Of a DNA stretch of 64,000 nucleotides, positions 1 through 10,799 are shown piece by piece; within the stretch, counting starts at the first letter, position 1; every line of letters starts with the position of its first letter. The position numbers were made by a program, and so were the translations under genes. A model generated the notes under the pieces. That model made no database searches, was not told the DNA's origin, and saw only the letters and a list, made by a program, of their open reading frames with translations. The stretch is taken from positions 372,001-436,000 of the forward strand of contig JAACJP010000016.1 of the NCBI GenBank assembly GCA_013368375.1, in the 5' to 3' direction. Source of the stretch: Tricholomella constricta. Lineage: Eukaryota > Basidiomycota > Agaricomycetes > Agaricales > Lyophyllaceae.

Positions 1-2988
1 CTGATCGACAGACTGAGCAAAGTCAGCGAGCCGAAAGCGTTCTGATTTGCGGGGATAGTGGCATCTAGGATTGTACTCGGTCGCGGGGACCGGGGGAGGG
101 ACCAAAGGTCGGCGGGGATTCTCTCTTGGTACGAGGACGACATGACCCAGGATGGGCCGGTGGTCCGTTCCAGGGATGAAATCTGTAAGTGTATGAACAT
201 ATGATGTCAGTACCCCAACATGGGAGACCGCGAGGCGGTCTAGTATCGCACGATGGCCGAACGTGCCCGAGAAGGACTTGAACGTCCAGTCGCGCTGCCA
301 TGACCTATCAGGCCGTATACTCCACGCGTCAAAGGCGTTAGAGTGATAGAGAAACTGAGCATAGATGGGCTGATTCAATATCGAAGGCGAGGAGGGCAGC
401 GACGATGACGACTCCTCTGCACAAGAAACAGCATTGAAGTCACCGATGAGTGAAAACCCGAAGGGTGCTTCACGACAGAGCTCAGAGATAGCGTTCCAAA
501 ATAGGGCAGGACTGTCGAAATCACTACCTCCAGGGTCCCAAGGGGCATAGAGTGCTATGACCCTATGTTGGATAACATGGCCATACGAGTCAGGGAGAAG
601 GACATCACAAACGAGCACCCGCCCCACTAAATGTGGAGGGGTAAAGGTGCGCAGGATGGTCAAGGTGGACCGTCTAACTCCAACAAGCAAACCCCACTTG
701 CCTCGATGCCGCGCTCCCGTGGAAACACCGGGCGCATCAAGGAGCTGGTAGTCAGGAACTGAGAACTCCCCTGAGACGGGAGCGGAGGACTTGGTTTCCC
801 CAAGTACAAATATGTGGGGCGCTTCCCGGAGTATGGCGCCACGGACAGCGCTGATCTTAATCGGATTGGCGAAGCCATTGATATTGGCAGCGAACATGCG
901 GAAATTGGAAGGAGACGGGCTATGGTGCGGCGTAACCGCGAGCACCGGAGGGAAAAGTAGTAGGAAAGAAAGGAAAAGGAGGACGCATAGAGGCCGAGAG
1001 TGGAGGAGAAACAGGAAACATCTGGTGATACAAGTACAAAAGAGACATAAGGAGGACAGAAGGCACGTAAGGGGGTACGAATTTTGACTTAAACAGGAAA
1101 AGGAATAGTGATATAGAGGTGGGCCCCAGCCTAGGAAAAGCTGGAAGATTTCGACCCCCAAGTTGACAGCGCGCCTTAGTCCTAGGAGAAGATGAAGAGG
1201 AAAAGGTAAGGAGGCAGTGTAGAAACATACCTGCGAGCGAGGACCATCATCATCATCTACATCCATAGATTCGCGCCTATCAGCGAGGACGCGAGCACGC
1301 TTGGGGTCCGACTCTGGGCCACCAGCTTGCATGGGATGTTTGACGTTGGACTTGCGTTTTGGCTTGCTTGATGTTGCAGCCGTGACCGGGGTTTGACCGG
1401 ATTGGCCTTGGGGAGAACTGGCACCAGGGGAGCGCCGGGTGGGTGGTGGAGCCAGGCCCGGCGGCGTGAGGGGCCCGACCGGCTGACCTTGGGAACTCTG
1501 AGGATGCCCGGGAGCCGGGGACGTCTGGCCGTCAACCCCTGACCCTCCATGAGAGTCGTCGAAGGTTCGGCTGGGGACGCCAGCTTCCTGAACGAGGGTA
1601 GCGGCGGGAAGCAGCTGAGGCCCACTTTGGATCTGTAGAGCGGCCAGGTTCTGGCGGGCAACAGCTACACGCTGCTCCGAGGCCGTGAGTTCTTGTCGAA
1701 CGCCATCAGCATATCCTCGCATCTCAACGGCGAAATCGTCAGAGTTAGAAAGCCGCGCCATCATATGCGTCGCGGTGTAGGTCAGCTTGAGACTGGTGAG
1801 CTCCGCTTGCGCAGAGGAGAGCTGACTCTGGTAGGAAACATTGGAGATCATGTTCCCAAACATAGTCCCCATCTCGCGTTGCGCGCCGAGGAAGTCTTGG
1901 AACATGTCCTGCTGCCGGTTTGCAAGGGTGGTGAGCGTATCCTGGAAGGACGTCTGCTGCGTTCGGAAGGAGTCAAGCTGTGTCTGGACATGGAGGTCCG
2001 TGGAAGGGGAGCTGCCGGATGCGCGCTGCCATTGGGTGGGGAAGCCCCGCTGGTTCAGGATGTACAGGTATTCCGGCTTACTGGGCTGGACATCGAGGCC
2101 CTCAAAGGCAGCGAACGGCTCTTGCACGAACCTCGCCGTAATCTCGGGCGTTTCCAACACAACGCAATAGACCACCTCGTCGAGGACAAGTCGCGAAGAC
2201 CGGATGAGCTTTGTCTGCGCCATTTGACCGTACTTTGCTTGTAAGTAGCGATCAATGATCATCTGGGGGTCGTTGTAGGAGGCTACCCCGACGACAGCGA
2301 CCTCGAGCGCATAGAGCGGCTCGACGTAGCGAGGGGTCCGGGGAACGACAGAATGACCTTTGATCACTGGGGGCTGTCTCATAAGCCGGTCAATGTGGTC
2401 CTTTTTGATGAACTGGAATGTGACGCGCGGCGGGGACGTAGCTGTATTGGCAGTGCAGACCTGGAAGTCGTAGTGATTCTGTTTCAGGATTGCTTCAAGG
2501 CCACGCTTCAATTCACCAATCCCGATGCCGTGGTCATCCCGAAACCAGGCCGTCCTCAGCTTGTCATACCCAGGGGCGATATTCCATCCGACGCTGATTC
2601 CCTCGCCCAGGCCACGGATCATCTCACCCACGGCAGACATGTAGTCCGGCCGAGGGTTTGCCCTATATTCGCCGTGGAAGGTGACGACTGCGTAGTCCAG
2701 GCAGTGTGTGGGAGCGGCGTCGCGCATAGGTTGTACAACGCTCAAGTTCGGCAGCTTGCTCCGTTTCCCGAGGTCGTCCAGGAGGCGCTGTAAGTGCTGA
2801 ACGGCCGAGTACGGGGAAGTTCGGTCTAATCCTCGTACTATGAGTTCCACCCCCTTTGACAAATGCGCCTGAGGGGGTAGGACGGAGAGTTCCTGCTGAT
2901 ACCCTTCATCTGCTGCAGCCCCCATCAAAGGAGGGGGGCTATAGGCGGCATCAAGCTCAAAGGTAGGCCCTGAGACCTCGCTGGCCAT
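1..2988 (-). CDS. LINE (non-LTR retrotransposon) ORF1 plus APE-type endonuclease, 3' part beyond window
   Basis: Starting from the ATG at 2988 I translated the minus strand and found no stop down to base 1 (996 codons, open at the left edge). Residues 1-586 are an ORF1/gag-like protein: an N-terminal globular part, a Gln-rich probably coiled-coil stretch around residues 330-430, and a Pro/Ser/Gln tail ending in KPKRKS and an acidic DVDDDDG. A second protein module begins at the ATG at 897 and has the hallmarks of the endonuclease/exonuclease/phosphatase fold used by LINEs: NINGF near its start, a glutamate in LGETKS, GDFNAV (about residue 850) and TDHRPI (about residue 941). The reverse transcriptase expected next lies outside the window. 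Bases 898-1230 are open but pyrimidine-rich and look non-coding. A good 5' splice site (CAG|GTATGT) sits at 1230, so this may be an intron or an inter-ORF spacer. Confidence 0.8.
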   Translation of the reverse strand, partial: MASEVSGPTFELDAAYSPPPLMGAAADEGYQQELSVLPPQAHLSKGVELIVRGLDRTSPYSAVQHLQRLLDDLGKRSKLPNLSVVQPMRDAAPTHCLDYAVVTFHGEYRANPRPDYMSAVGEMIRGLGEGISVGWNIAPGYDKLRTAWFRDDHGIGIGELKRGLEAILKQNHYDFQVCTANTATSPPRVTFQFIKKDHIDRLMRQPPVIKGHSVVPRTPRYVEPLYALEVAVVGVASYNDPQMIIDRYLQAKYGQMAQTKLIRSSRLVLDEVVYCVVLETPEITARFVQEPFAAFEGLDVQPSKPEYLYILNQRGFPTQWQRASGSSPSTDLHVQTQLDSFRTQQTSFQDTLTTLANRQQDMFQDFLGAQREMGTMFGNMISNVSYQSQLSSAQAELTSLKLTYTATHMMARLSNSDDFAVEMRGYADGVRQELTASEQRVAVARQNLAALQIQSGPQLLPAATLVQEAGVPSRTFDDSHGGSGVDGQTSPAPGHPQSSQGQPVGPLTPPGLAPPPTRRSPGASSPQGQSGQTPVTAATSSKPKRKSNVKHPMQAGGPESDPKRARVLADRRESMDVDDDDGPRSQVCFYTASLPFPLHLLLGLRRAVNLGVEIFQLFLGWGPPLYHYSFSCLSQNSYPLTCLLSSLCLFCTCITRCFLFLLHSRPLCVLLFLSFLLLFPPVLAVTPHHSPSPSNFRMFAANINGFANPIKISAVRGAILREAPHIFVLGETKSSAPVSGEFSVPDYQLLDAPGVSTGARHRGKWGLLVGVRRSTLTILRTFTPPHLVGRVLVCDVLLPDSYGHVIQHRVIALYAPWDPGGSDFDSPALFWNAISELCREAPFGFSLIGDFNAVSCAEESSSSLPSSPSILNQPIYAQFLYHSNAFDAWSIRPDRSWQRDWTFKSFSGTFGHRAILDRLAVSHVGVLTSYVHTLTDFIPGTDHRPILGHVVLVPRENPRRPLVPPPVPATEYNPRCHYPRKSERFRLADFAQSVDQ
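898..1230 (-). other. Probable intron or ORF1/ORF2 spacer of the LINE
   Basis: The stretch is free of stop codons in the LINE frame but encodes only a Leu/Phe/Ser/Cys-rich string unlike either neighbouring module. It begins with a consensus donor GTATGT after CAG. I could not find an acceptor in matching phase, so the boundary on the endonuclease side is unresolved. Confidence 0.4.
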
Positions 2989-3407
2989 GGTGTCTCAGAT
3001 CTAGTTGTGCAGCCGCAAGACGGATTGATTAACAAGAAGTAGGTAAGGTTACAAGTTATGGCCCTGACTATGCGTCAGAGCTGGGGTCGTGGTCGTGGTC
3101 AAGGTAGTGATAGCGGTAGCGGTGGTGGTGGTGGTGGTGAACTTCCGCCTCCCAAAGCCGCATGCCACGCATTACATAAGCATTCACAGACGAGGGGTTA
3201 AATTCCCGAGATGAGATTCAGCTCCTATCGGACATTTCTCTTTCTCCTCTCACCTTCGGGCAAGTCGTCGAACTCTCTGGGAATCGATTCCCCCTTCACA
3301 GGGCTTTGGTACTTCTCAGTTACTTACAGACTTCGTCATCGTCCCTCGCTTTCTCTCGGTACTCATTATACTTTGGAATTGATAACATTTTTCAACTCCT
3401 ATTTGGT
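2989..3407. other. Spacer between LINE 5' end and DIRS-like gag
   Basis: No gene seen. It holds a GGT/GGC-rich simple repeat (about 3103-3139) just upstream of the LINE start, then about 200 bases of TC-rich leader before the DIRS gag ATG. Confidence 0.5.
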
Positions 3408-4760
3408 ATGACAGAGTATGGGTCATCTGGAGGAAATGGAGGACCTTCCTCCGATCAACCAACACTCTCATCCACCTCCCAGACCCTCACTTCTCAAGAG
3501 AATAGTGAATCCAACACTGCCCCTTTTAGACCGCATTTCGTCCTCGAAATCGAGCAAGACATTATTAGAGAGGCTGAACAATTCATGGAGGCCTTCAGAC
3601 GTAGAGAACAGTCCAAAACCGTCACCCTCGTTAACATTATTCGAGCGCTTGACAAGTCCGGGAATCCTGAGGCGGGTCGCCAAGAAGCCATACTCCGGTA
3701 CATCAGGCTCATCGAGAACATCGAATCCCACTATCACTTGCAATCCGCCAGATCACCCCCCGAACGACACGAGGGAACACCTGGAACCGGAGGTGAACAA
3801 CATACCCCTAATGAGGGGACAGAGCCAGCTTCAAACGACGCTACTCAATCGAATAATGCTTCCGGGTCTGGAGTGATCAACGCTTCCATCAATGACCTCA
3901 TCGAATCACTCAAATCAGGGTCGCTCAGATCAGGGTCCGAGAAATCTGCTTCCGACTCTGGTTCCGAGTCCGAGCAAGAAAGGACTCGAGGACGGAAGAG
4001 GAAGCGGTCCATTGACGAGCGGAAACTACCATGGTACCGACGTGAAAAGATCGCCAGAGCCCAGTGCAACCCCACTGCTATCAAGACTCGGGAAATCCTT
4101 GACTACTTCAGTCACGATGTCGCCCAAATCAAACGACTTATCAGCGTCTCCCATTCAGCGCCCTCGGGTTTTCCCTCATCCGAATGGGACAACATCATTA
4201 GAGGCAACGCCGTCAACCCCGACATTGTCCTTAGCTCACTCCACCATGTCAACGCCCCTAAAGAGAATAGAGGGCGTATTGGAGACAGTGAAATCAGCCT
4301 TGGACGCAGTGAGCCTACTCGAAAGGTCGAAACAAGTGGCCAATGGATATCCGCCTGGAACGCCGCCTCTAAAGCGATCAGATTTGCGTTCGAGCACCGA
4401 GAGGACGAGTTACGCGACTACGCCGACTACATTGAAAGTCTCTTCTCCTCCCGTCTATCCTCGTCCCACTCCAAGGTCATCCTTTTCGACAAGGCCGTCC
4501 GCGCACAAGTCGGAAGGGGGCAAAGCATCCTCCTCACGGACACCGAGAAATTTGCACGTCTCACCGCCGCCATCCTCATGCCCGACGGTATCGAATCCTC
4601 CTCTTCCTCGAGGAAACCCAAAGCCAACGCCAAATCCCTCTGCAACCGGTTCAACTCAGCACAAGGCTGCCCTAGAACAACCGATTGCAAATACCGTCAC
4701 CAGTGCCGCAAGTGTAACGCTAACAACCATGGAGGACACGCCTGCACAGAGAGCGTCTAA
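3408..4760 (+). CDS. DIRS-like Gag protein
   Basis: 450 residues from the ATG at 3408; upstream codons in frame are open but the first ATG is here. The N terminus is Ser/Gly/Thr-rich and is followed by helical sequence, an acidic/Ser-rich repeat (SLKSGSLRSGSEKSAS) and a basic patch (RGRKRKR). The C terminus carries a Cys/His finger: CNRFNSAQGCPRTTDCKYRH, then CRKCNANNHGGHAC. This combination fits a nucleic-acid-binding capsid protein of the DIRS group. Its stop (4758-4760) lies 32 bases past the start of the reverse transcriptase gene. A second frame is almost fully open across the whole gene (see findings). Confidence 0.75.
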   Translation: MTEYGSSGGNGGPSSDQPTLSSTSQTLTSQENSESNTAPFRPHFVLEIEQDIIREAEQFMEAFRRREQSKTVTLVNIIRALDKSGNPEAGRQEAILRYIRLIENIESHYHLQSARSPPERHEGTPGTGGEQHTPNEGTEPASNDATQSNNASGSGVINASINDLIESLKSGSLRSGSEKSASDSGSESEQERTRGRKRKRSIDERKLPWYRREKIARAQCNPTAIKTREILDYFSHDVAQIKRLISVSHSAPSGFPSSEWDNIIRGNAVNPDIVLSSLHHVNAPKENRGRIGDSEISLGRSEPTRKVETSGQWISAWNAASKAIRFAFEHREDELRDYADYIESLFSSRLSSSHSKVILFDKAVRAQVGRGQSILLTDTEKFARLTAAILMPDGIESSSSSRKPKANAKSLCNRFNSAQGCPRTTDCKYRHQCRKCNANNHGGHACTESV

Positions 4761-6802
4761 GCACGTAGCGACTTTCGGGTTGCGTCCCAAGTATCTCCGT
4801 TACAATAACTGGGATGTCGACGCACCCACCGCACGCACCACGGCACAGTGGTCCGAAGTCGCTTCACTTTTTCCCTCGCCTCCTTACCACTCGTTACATG
4901 ACCCGATCCCTATTCAAACAATTCGTGATCACCCAGACCTCTTCAAGATTGTAACTCCTATTAAAGTCGATGTCTTCGAAGCTATGCTGCGTTCACACCC
5001 TAACCAACCTTTGGTTCGCTCTGTGTGTCACGGGTTGCGCCATGGCTTTTGGCCCTTTGCCGATACCCACCCTGGCGAATATCCTGACACATACGACATG
5101 TCCCTCGGCACCCCTAGGGATCCTGTCGAAGCCGATTTCTTGCGATCCCAACGCAATGTCAAAATCTCAAAACAACGCTTCTCGCCTAGTTTCGGGACTG
5201 AACTGCTTGGTGGTATGTATTCCATGCCGATTCACGCCGTCCCCAAAGACAAGGGGGCAGGTTTTCGGATGGTCACCAATCAATCCGCCGGGCAATTCTC
5301 GTTAAATTCGATGATCCTCCACAAAGATATTGCTGGGATGCCGCTCGATAACATGTCCCACCTCGGTGCACACCTCCTCGCCATTAGGGCCAAATCTGAC
5401 CGCCCACTCATCTTATTTAAATCTGACGTCGCTGAGGCTTATCGCCTCATCCCTCTGCACCCCCTTTTCCAAATTAAACAAGTCAACACCATCGATGGTC
5501 AACGCCACATTGACCGTAACAACGCGTTCGGCGGCCGTGCGTCCTTCAACAACTGGGGTGCTGTCAACAGTCTTGTTACATGGATCGCTATCGAGATTGA
5601 AGAAATCTGGGACCTTCTTGCGTTCAACGACGACTCCTTTGGAACAGACGACCCGGATAACTTGGTGCTGTATGAACCGTACGACATGCTCGTCCCACAG
5701 AAACAGTTCCGTCTTCTTTCTCTCTGGGATAAAATCGGTATCCCCCACAAGAAATCCAAACAAGTCTCCGGCGCTCCTCTCACCATCATTGGAATTCTCG
5801 TTGATCCTAACGCCATGACACTTACTTTACCTGACGAATCTCGTCTCGACCTTGTTGCTGAACTTCGTCGTTTCGCTGACAGGCAAGGCAAGAAATCGCG
5901 TTATTTTACCCTCAGAGATTGGCAGCGCCTCGCGGGATGGGTTAATTGGTCTTTCAATGTCTTTCCCCTCCTGCGCCCTTGCCTTGCAAACGTCTACCCC
6001 AAGATCACTGCTCATGCCGATAAACCCACCGCTCATATCTGGTGCAATCAGGCTATTCGTTCTGACTTACTGTGGGCAGCAAATCACATTGAGAAGTCTT
6101 CGGGGGTTCACTTGATTCATTCTCTCGCCTGGGCTGAGGACGAAGCTGACCTCGTCGTCTTTTGCGATGCGTGCCTCACCGGTAAGGCTTATTGGTATCC
6201 CTCCACCAAGACATCCTTCCACGCCGACCTCCCTCTGGACACCGACCAGAGTCTTATTTCCTTCTTCGAAGCTCTGTGTGTTGTGTCTGCCATTCTGGAC
6301 GCTTGTTACATGCTCTCGTCCCCTTCCAAGATCATCGTTTACACCGACAACGACAACACGGTGGAGATGGCCAAGTTGACGCTTTCGCCGAGACTTGGTT
6401 GAGGATGCAGACGGCGGTGTAAATCTGAATATATTCTTCTCTGTCTACTCGTCGAATATACCGCAAGCATTACTAAGCACCAAAGCCTTTGCCAATCAAG
6501 GCCAAACAACCATTTCCCTGCTCCTCTCGAGTACTGGAGTGTCCCTGGGCGACACTCCAACGGTCAAGATCTTTAACTCATTGCACGCAAAACCGATGTA
6601 CAATATGCTTTTATGCACCGTCGCCGATGCAATGATCAAATACGATCACCAAATCCGTGTTCTCCACGTTCCTGGTGATCTCAACACTATTGCCGATCTC
6701 CTCTCCCGTAGTCGTTTTGACGAAGCATTGGATCTCGAGCCTGGACTTGTGATCGTCCCTTTTGAACCCCCTCAAGAGTTGCTGGGGGCAGTCAAAAAAT
6801 GA
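4729..6802 (+). pseudogene. DIRS-like reverse transcriptase-RNase H, broken in RNase H
   Basis: Starting at the ATG at 4729 (32-base overlap with gag), the frame encodes a DIRS-type reverse transcriptase: MVTNQSAGQFSLN, SDVAEAYRLIPLH, NNAFGGRASFNNWG and the catalytic FNDDSFG. A DIRS-type RNase H follows (VVFCDACLTG, IVYTDNDNTVEMA). The frame ends early at 6402. The rest of RNase H (IFNSLHAKPMYN through LHVPGDLNTIADLLSRSRF) continues in another frame and stops at 6800-6802. About 190 bases between roughly 6368 and 6562 do not belong to the domain. The stop TGA overlaps the ATG of the recombinase gene (ATGA), which suggests coupled translation in the intact element. Confidence 0.8.
6368..6562. 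other. Small foreign insertion in the RNase H domain
   Basis: The family sequence continues directly from the NTVEM region to FNSLHAKP, yet about 190 unrelated bases separate them and shift the frame. Near its right end lies a perfect 9-base inverted repeat (TGGAGTGTC / GACACTCCA). I found no clear target duplication and no consensus splice sites, so its exact borders are uncertain. Confidence 0.5.
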
Positions 6803-7800
6803 TCTCATCCGCAACTCGTTCACGTCAGCCCCGACGGGAGGCGTGGACTCGCGAACGCTTAGTTCGCGAACGTTCTTTGGCTCTGGGTTGTGCTATCGAT
6901 ACCCGGACGTGGAAAAACTACAGCTCGGCACTCAACTCGTATCTTGAATTTATTCGACTCCACAGCTTCCCCCTCGAACCCACCCCGGGCACTTTGAGTC
7001 TTTTCACCGTCTATATGTGTCACCATATTAAACCCAGCTCCGTCACCACCTACCTCTCCGGTATATGCAACCAACTAGAACCTTATTTCCCGAGCGTGCG
7101 CGAATGTCGCAAATCTGGACTCGTCTCCAAAACTCTTGCTGGATGCCTCCGCTTACGCGCCTTGCCCACTACTCGCAAATCCCCCTTAAACCGCGATGAC
7201 CTTGTTCGTGTTGTCAATCACTACTCTGCATCTACTCTACACGATGACCTCCTCTTTGTATCCCAACTTCTTATGGGCTTTTACGCTCTTCTTCGTCTTG
7301 GGGAACTCACTGTACCTGACGACCCTTCTATTCAAGATGATCGGAAGATACCTAAGATCTTGACGACGACTGTTTCTCCAGATCGCTACGAGTTCAGCCT
7401 TCCAAGCCACAAGGCAGACCGTTTTTTCGAGGGAAACAGAATTGTCGTCCGGAAGATCGACCATGGTTCCGACCCACATCATCATTTCTGTGCGTACCTC
7501 GCGTCCCGTAATCGATCGCTTTCTAGGGAGTTATGGCTATGTAGTGATGGCACTTCGCCTACCCGTTCCTTCTTTATGAAACGCTTGCGCTTCTTCTTCA
7601 GCAAGAACATCGCTGGTCAATCCATGAGGGCGGGTGGCGCAACTTACCTCGCTGAATGTGGCGCGGCCCCTCACCTCATCCAAGCTATTGGTCGTTGGTC
7701 CTCCAACACTTTCCAGATCTACATTCGGAAAAATCCCGTCCTTATCCAGGCCTTACTGTTCTCCAATACGGACACGACTGTTTACCATCACCATCAATAA
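6799..7800 (+). CDS. DIRS-like tyrosine recombinase
   Basis: 333 residues from the ATG at 6799. The N-terminal half is a SAM-like core-binding domain (WKNYSSALNSYLEFI). The catalytic half shows the first arginine in GFYALLRLGELTVPD, the second in GQSMRAGGATYLAECG, and the nucleophilic tyrosine in RWSSNTFQIYIRKNP. The usual HxxR box reads QSMR, so glutamine replaces histidine. Position directly behind an RT-RNase H gene marks it as the integrating enzyme of a DIRS element rather than a Crypton or Starship captain. The frame is intact. Confidence 0.85.
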   Translation: MISSATRSRQPRREAWTRERLVRERSLALGCAIDTRTWKNYSSALNSYLEFIRLHSFPLEPTPGTLSLFTVYMCHHIKPSSVTTYLSGICNQLEPYFPSVRECRKSGLVSKTLAGCLRLRALPTTRKSPLNRDDLVRVVNHYSASTLHDDLLFVSQLLMGFYALLRLGELTVPDDPSIQDDRKIPKILTTTVSPDRYEFSLPSHKADRFFEGNRIVVRKIDHGSDPHHHFCAYLASRNRSLSRELWLCSDGTSPTRSFFMKRLRFFFSKNIAGQSMRAGGATYLAECGAAPHLIQAIGRWSSNTFQIYIRKNPVLIQALLFSNTDTTVYHHHQ

Positions 7801-9201
7801 ACTTCTTCCGGACACTTCACCTTGCGGACTCGGACTCTTGTTGCCTGTTTCTCGACTTTTCTTTCCTTGGACTATGCCTTCCTTGTTTCTCTCGGACAAC
7901 TCCCTTTCATCAAACCTACCTATGGACTCACGTTTATTTTTGCACCTCTATCTAGCTTCGGACTCCTCCCCCTCCCCCCCCCCTCCCCCCCCTTTTTTTT
8001 GTTGTACTTATCACCTGGACTTCCTTGCTATTGGACTTTTCCTTCATGGACCCTCAAGGCCGTCTTCAATGGACCTTTACGCTACGCACCTCCCCTTTTT
8101 ATTCATGTTTTCTATTACTTATTTCCTACTCCTCCTCAACATCGTAACCTCAATCTTCTTAATAGGGATAGCCGTACCTGATTAGGAAATACATCACCCG
8201 GACCCGGGGGCCGGCTTAATCAGCCCCCCCCCCCCATTGGAGGGTCCGGTATTCGGCTATAACTTGTGTGCCTCTGGCTCACCGCGCGAACAATCATTGG
8301 AGAATGTGCTTTTGACGAGGCATCGCCTGAACTTAAAACTGAGCTCGTTAGCGAGCTGCTTTCCTTTCGGGAAACACTCAGTCTGACCGTGCTGCATAAA
8401 CTTTGGTGAGCGTCCCAAATCCGACTTGAGCTTTCCTTTGGCTACCTCGTGGTTTCATATCAAGCCATTAAAACATGTTTCCTCAGTTTTCATCATAAGC
8501 TCTTAATCACGTCAAGCTATGACAGGGAGCGAACACGACAGGCACGCGGGCAACAGCATGCGGTGCACATCTGAATCGCTTCACTACCAGTGCGGAACCG
8601 CATCCTCGGTGCAGACGCGACTTTCCTGAAAGTACATATAGGCAAAGGGGTGCTCATGGCTGCCTTTTATGAGGCAATGTCATGTAAAAAAACCTAGTGG
8701 CTTACACTTGAGTATCGAAATCTGAGTCTTCTTTAGATCAGGCAAACAACATGCGGGACCAGACGGACCCCCTTTTCCGGTGCGAAGCGTTATCAGCAGA
8801 CTCAAACGCGGAAGATACGCGAACCTAAGCACGGCTTCAATTGAACTCTGCACTTTCATCACCCGATGTGGCTCTGCAGGCTCTGCTTTGGAGTATTACT
8901 ACCAAACGATGATCGATCGAGACTTACGCAGGTATGTAGGTCATTGGTATAAGGCTTCATCGAGGGCCGTTTGTGTTCGATTAGCTGGTCCTTCAGAACT
9001 TGATGAATATCGATTTTTTGACTAAGGATGTTCCGTTCTTTTCTGGGTGTTTACAAGGCCATGCGAAGGCCGCAAAGACTTTCTACGCCCATGTTGCAGA
9101 AGTCTATTCAATCAATTGGGATACTTGATGGTGGCTGAATGGAAGGATGAATTCAGTTCGATAAAACGGAGGTACTAGGCCCGGATCAATCCATCACGAT
9201 C
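7801..9201. other. DIRS 3' region and intergenic sequence without a recognised gene
   Basis: Contains pyrimidine tracts (C/T runs at about 7970-8000, a C14 run near 8226) that probably belong to the 3' end of the DIRS-like element. From about 8280 to 9200 I see only short reading frames without recognisable motifs and no RNA gene. Confidence 0.4.
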
Positions 9202-10665
9202 ATGCATGTCGATGAAATCAAACACAACACAAACAACGCCTGTTTCTCTTTGTCCAACTCAGTTCAGGCTTGTCACGCCATGGGTTCAGTCGGCATAAAT
9301 CGCCAAGATACTCTCATTTTGCTCGATTGCATGGGAGTTAAGCTTCCCAAAAACACGAAAATTCCCGACGAAGATCTCGACAAGCGTCTCCACCAAACCC
9401 TCGATAGTGCACAAAGGTTCCCCGACATTGTCGCGCCCATATCCCCAGTAAATCCGTCGAACCTGGCTAAATGGACTTCCTCGAAGCCTTTACTTGACGC
9501 CGTTTCACGAGGAAACTTCGCGGAGGCGTATGAGAACGTTATAAAAGGATACAACGTGGCTGCACGGCCAACGTCGATGGCCAAGGAGGACACGTTCCGG
9601 GAAGTTAGGCAGATTTTTCTCGCGTTTGCAACGCACTGGGATCAGGGGCATAAAACATTTGCTCTCAAAGACAAAGCAGAGGAGTGGTGCATCATTGTTC
9701 GGGCGAGTTTTCTAATTTTGTTCCATCTGATGGATCATGATTTTCATCGACATATCTCCTTTTTCTCTAAAGGTCGTCGAAGTTTTCTCTCTCGGAGAGG
9801 ACCTGCCACTTTTCACTATCCTATACAGGGTGGTGAATCGTCCAGCCAATATGTCATTGCATGAATATTTGGGACGGCTGTTTGGGGTGTTTCCCATCGT
9901 CGCGGTTTCGACTACTGACCTGGAGCGAAAGTGCATGCTAAAACTTTTCACAATGAACTCCAAACGTATCTCGTCGGGATACAAGCTGCGCCGTGAAAAA
10001 CACGAAGCCGGCCATACTACCACCTTCCTTCTTCCTCTCGGGCCCTTAAACATGCGGGATCTCGGGAAATTGAATAGCAATCCTGGCTGCGAGATCTGTG
10101 GAAAGAAGGATATTTCGAGGTGCACGCAATGTCTTGCAGCCTCCTACTGCAGTAAAGGTACATGCACTGACTCTTGTCTAACTGAAATCGACTGAACAAA
10201 ACCGCCACAGAATGCCAGCGGGAGGATTGGAAGGAACATAAGAAAACATGCCTTTCGTTAAAGGGCGGAACCTGGCGCACTTTGACTTTCAGCCGATTGA
10301 ACAATCCAACAGGGAAGGGATATCGCGCCATCATCAATCGTTTTGACTCGGCGCATGACATGCAGAAAAATATTCAGCCAGCGGAGCTCGTCGGCCCACC
10401 GCCCAACATTCACGACGAAAAAGCGTTCCTCGTCAAATTTCAGGTTTCTTTAACACGGCTCCGCGCAGATGCTTCTATGCTGCTGTATGATAGGCAGAGG
10501 AGCTTTCAGGTGAACTGGGTGAAGGCCGAAGATCATGAGGTGTTCATGGTTGGCGAAAAGGCGATGGCTGGTAATTTGAAAATCTACCGGTGGGCTCGAC
10601 GCGTCGGCGACTATCAGCTCTCCGTCTGTTTCGACAGGGCGCCCGAAACAGACCCAGTTTGGTAG
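9202..10665 (+). CDS. MYND-type zinc-finger protein (host gene, possible frameshift)
   Basis: Exon 1 starts at the ATG at 9202 and reads about 165 residues. The frame then changes near 9690-9770, either through an intron with a weak donor (GTTCGG) or through a frameshift. The next exon (to 10157) carries the first half of a MYND finger (CEICGKKDISRCTQCLAASYC). A clear 53-bp intron (10158-10210, GTACAT...CACAG) splits the finger, and the final exon resumes with ECQREDWKEHKKTC and runs to the stop at 10665. MYND fingers bind proline-rich partners; the remaining sequence is the uncharacterised helical type common in fungal MYND proteins. Target and pathway are unknown. It ends 134 bases from the end of the convergent SNM1-like gene. 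Confidence 0.7.
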
Positions 10666-10799
10666 AATCCCCGACTACTCTCGGAAACATGCGAGGGGCT
10701 TCTTGCATGATGAATACAGCTTGTGTCAACTTATTTTTGGAGTGCGTGCAACCGGGGTATTACATGATGCTTTGTATCCTAGTGTCAACCTGGTATTAT

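Larger units (their letters stand above)
3190..8260 (+). mobile_element. DIRS-like tyrosine-recombinase retroelement (limits approximate)
   Basis: Three consecutive genes in the same direction define it: gag with a Cys-rich finger, a reverse transcriptase-RNase H of the DIRS type, and a tyrosine recombinase in place of a DDE integrase. The genes overlap by 32 and 3 bases, so they are tightly packed. I could not recognise the inverted terminal repeats or internal complementary region expected of DIRS elements, so the ends given are estimates from where coding and low-complexity sequence stop. Confidence 0.75.

Noticed and set aside
6799..7800. Starship captain or Crypton recombinase
   Set aside because: It directly follows DIRS-type RT-RNase H in an overlapping arrangement.
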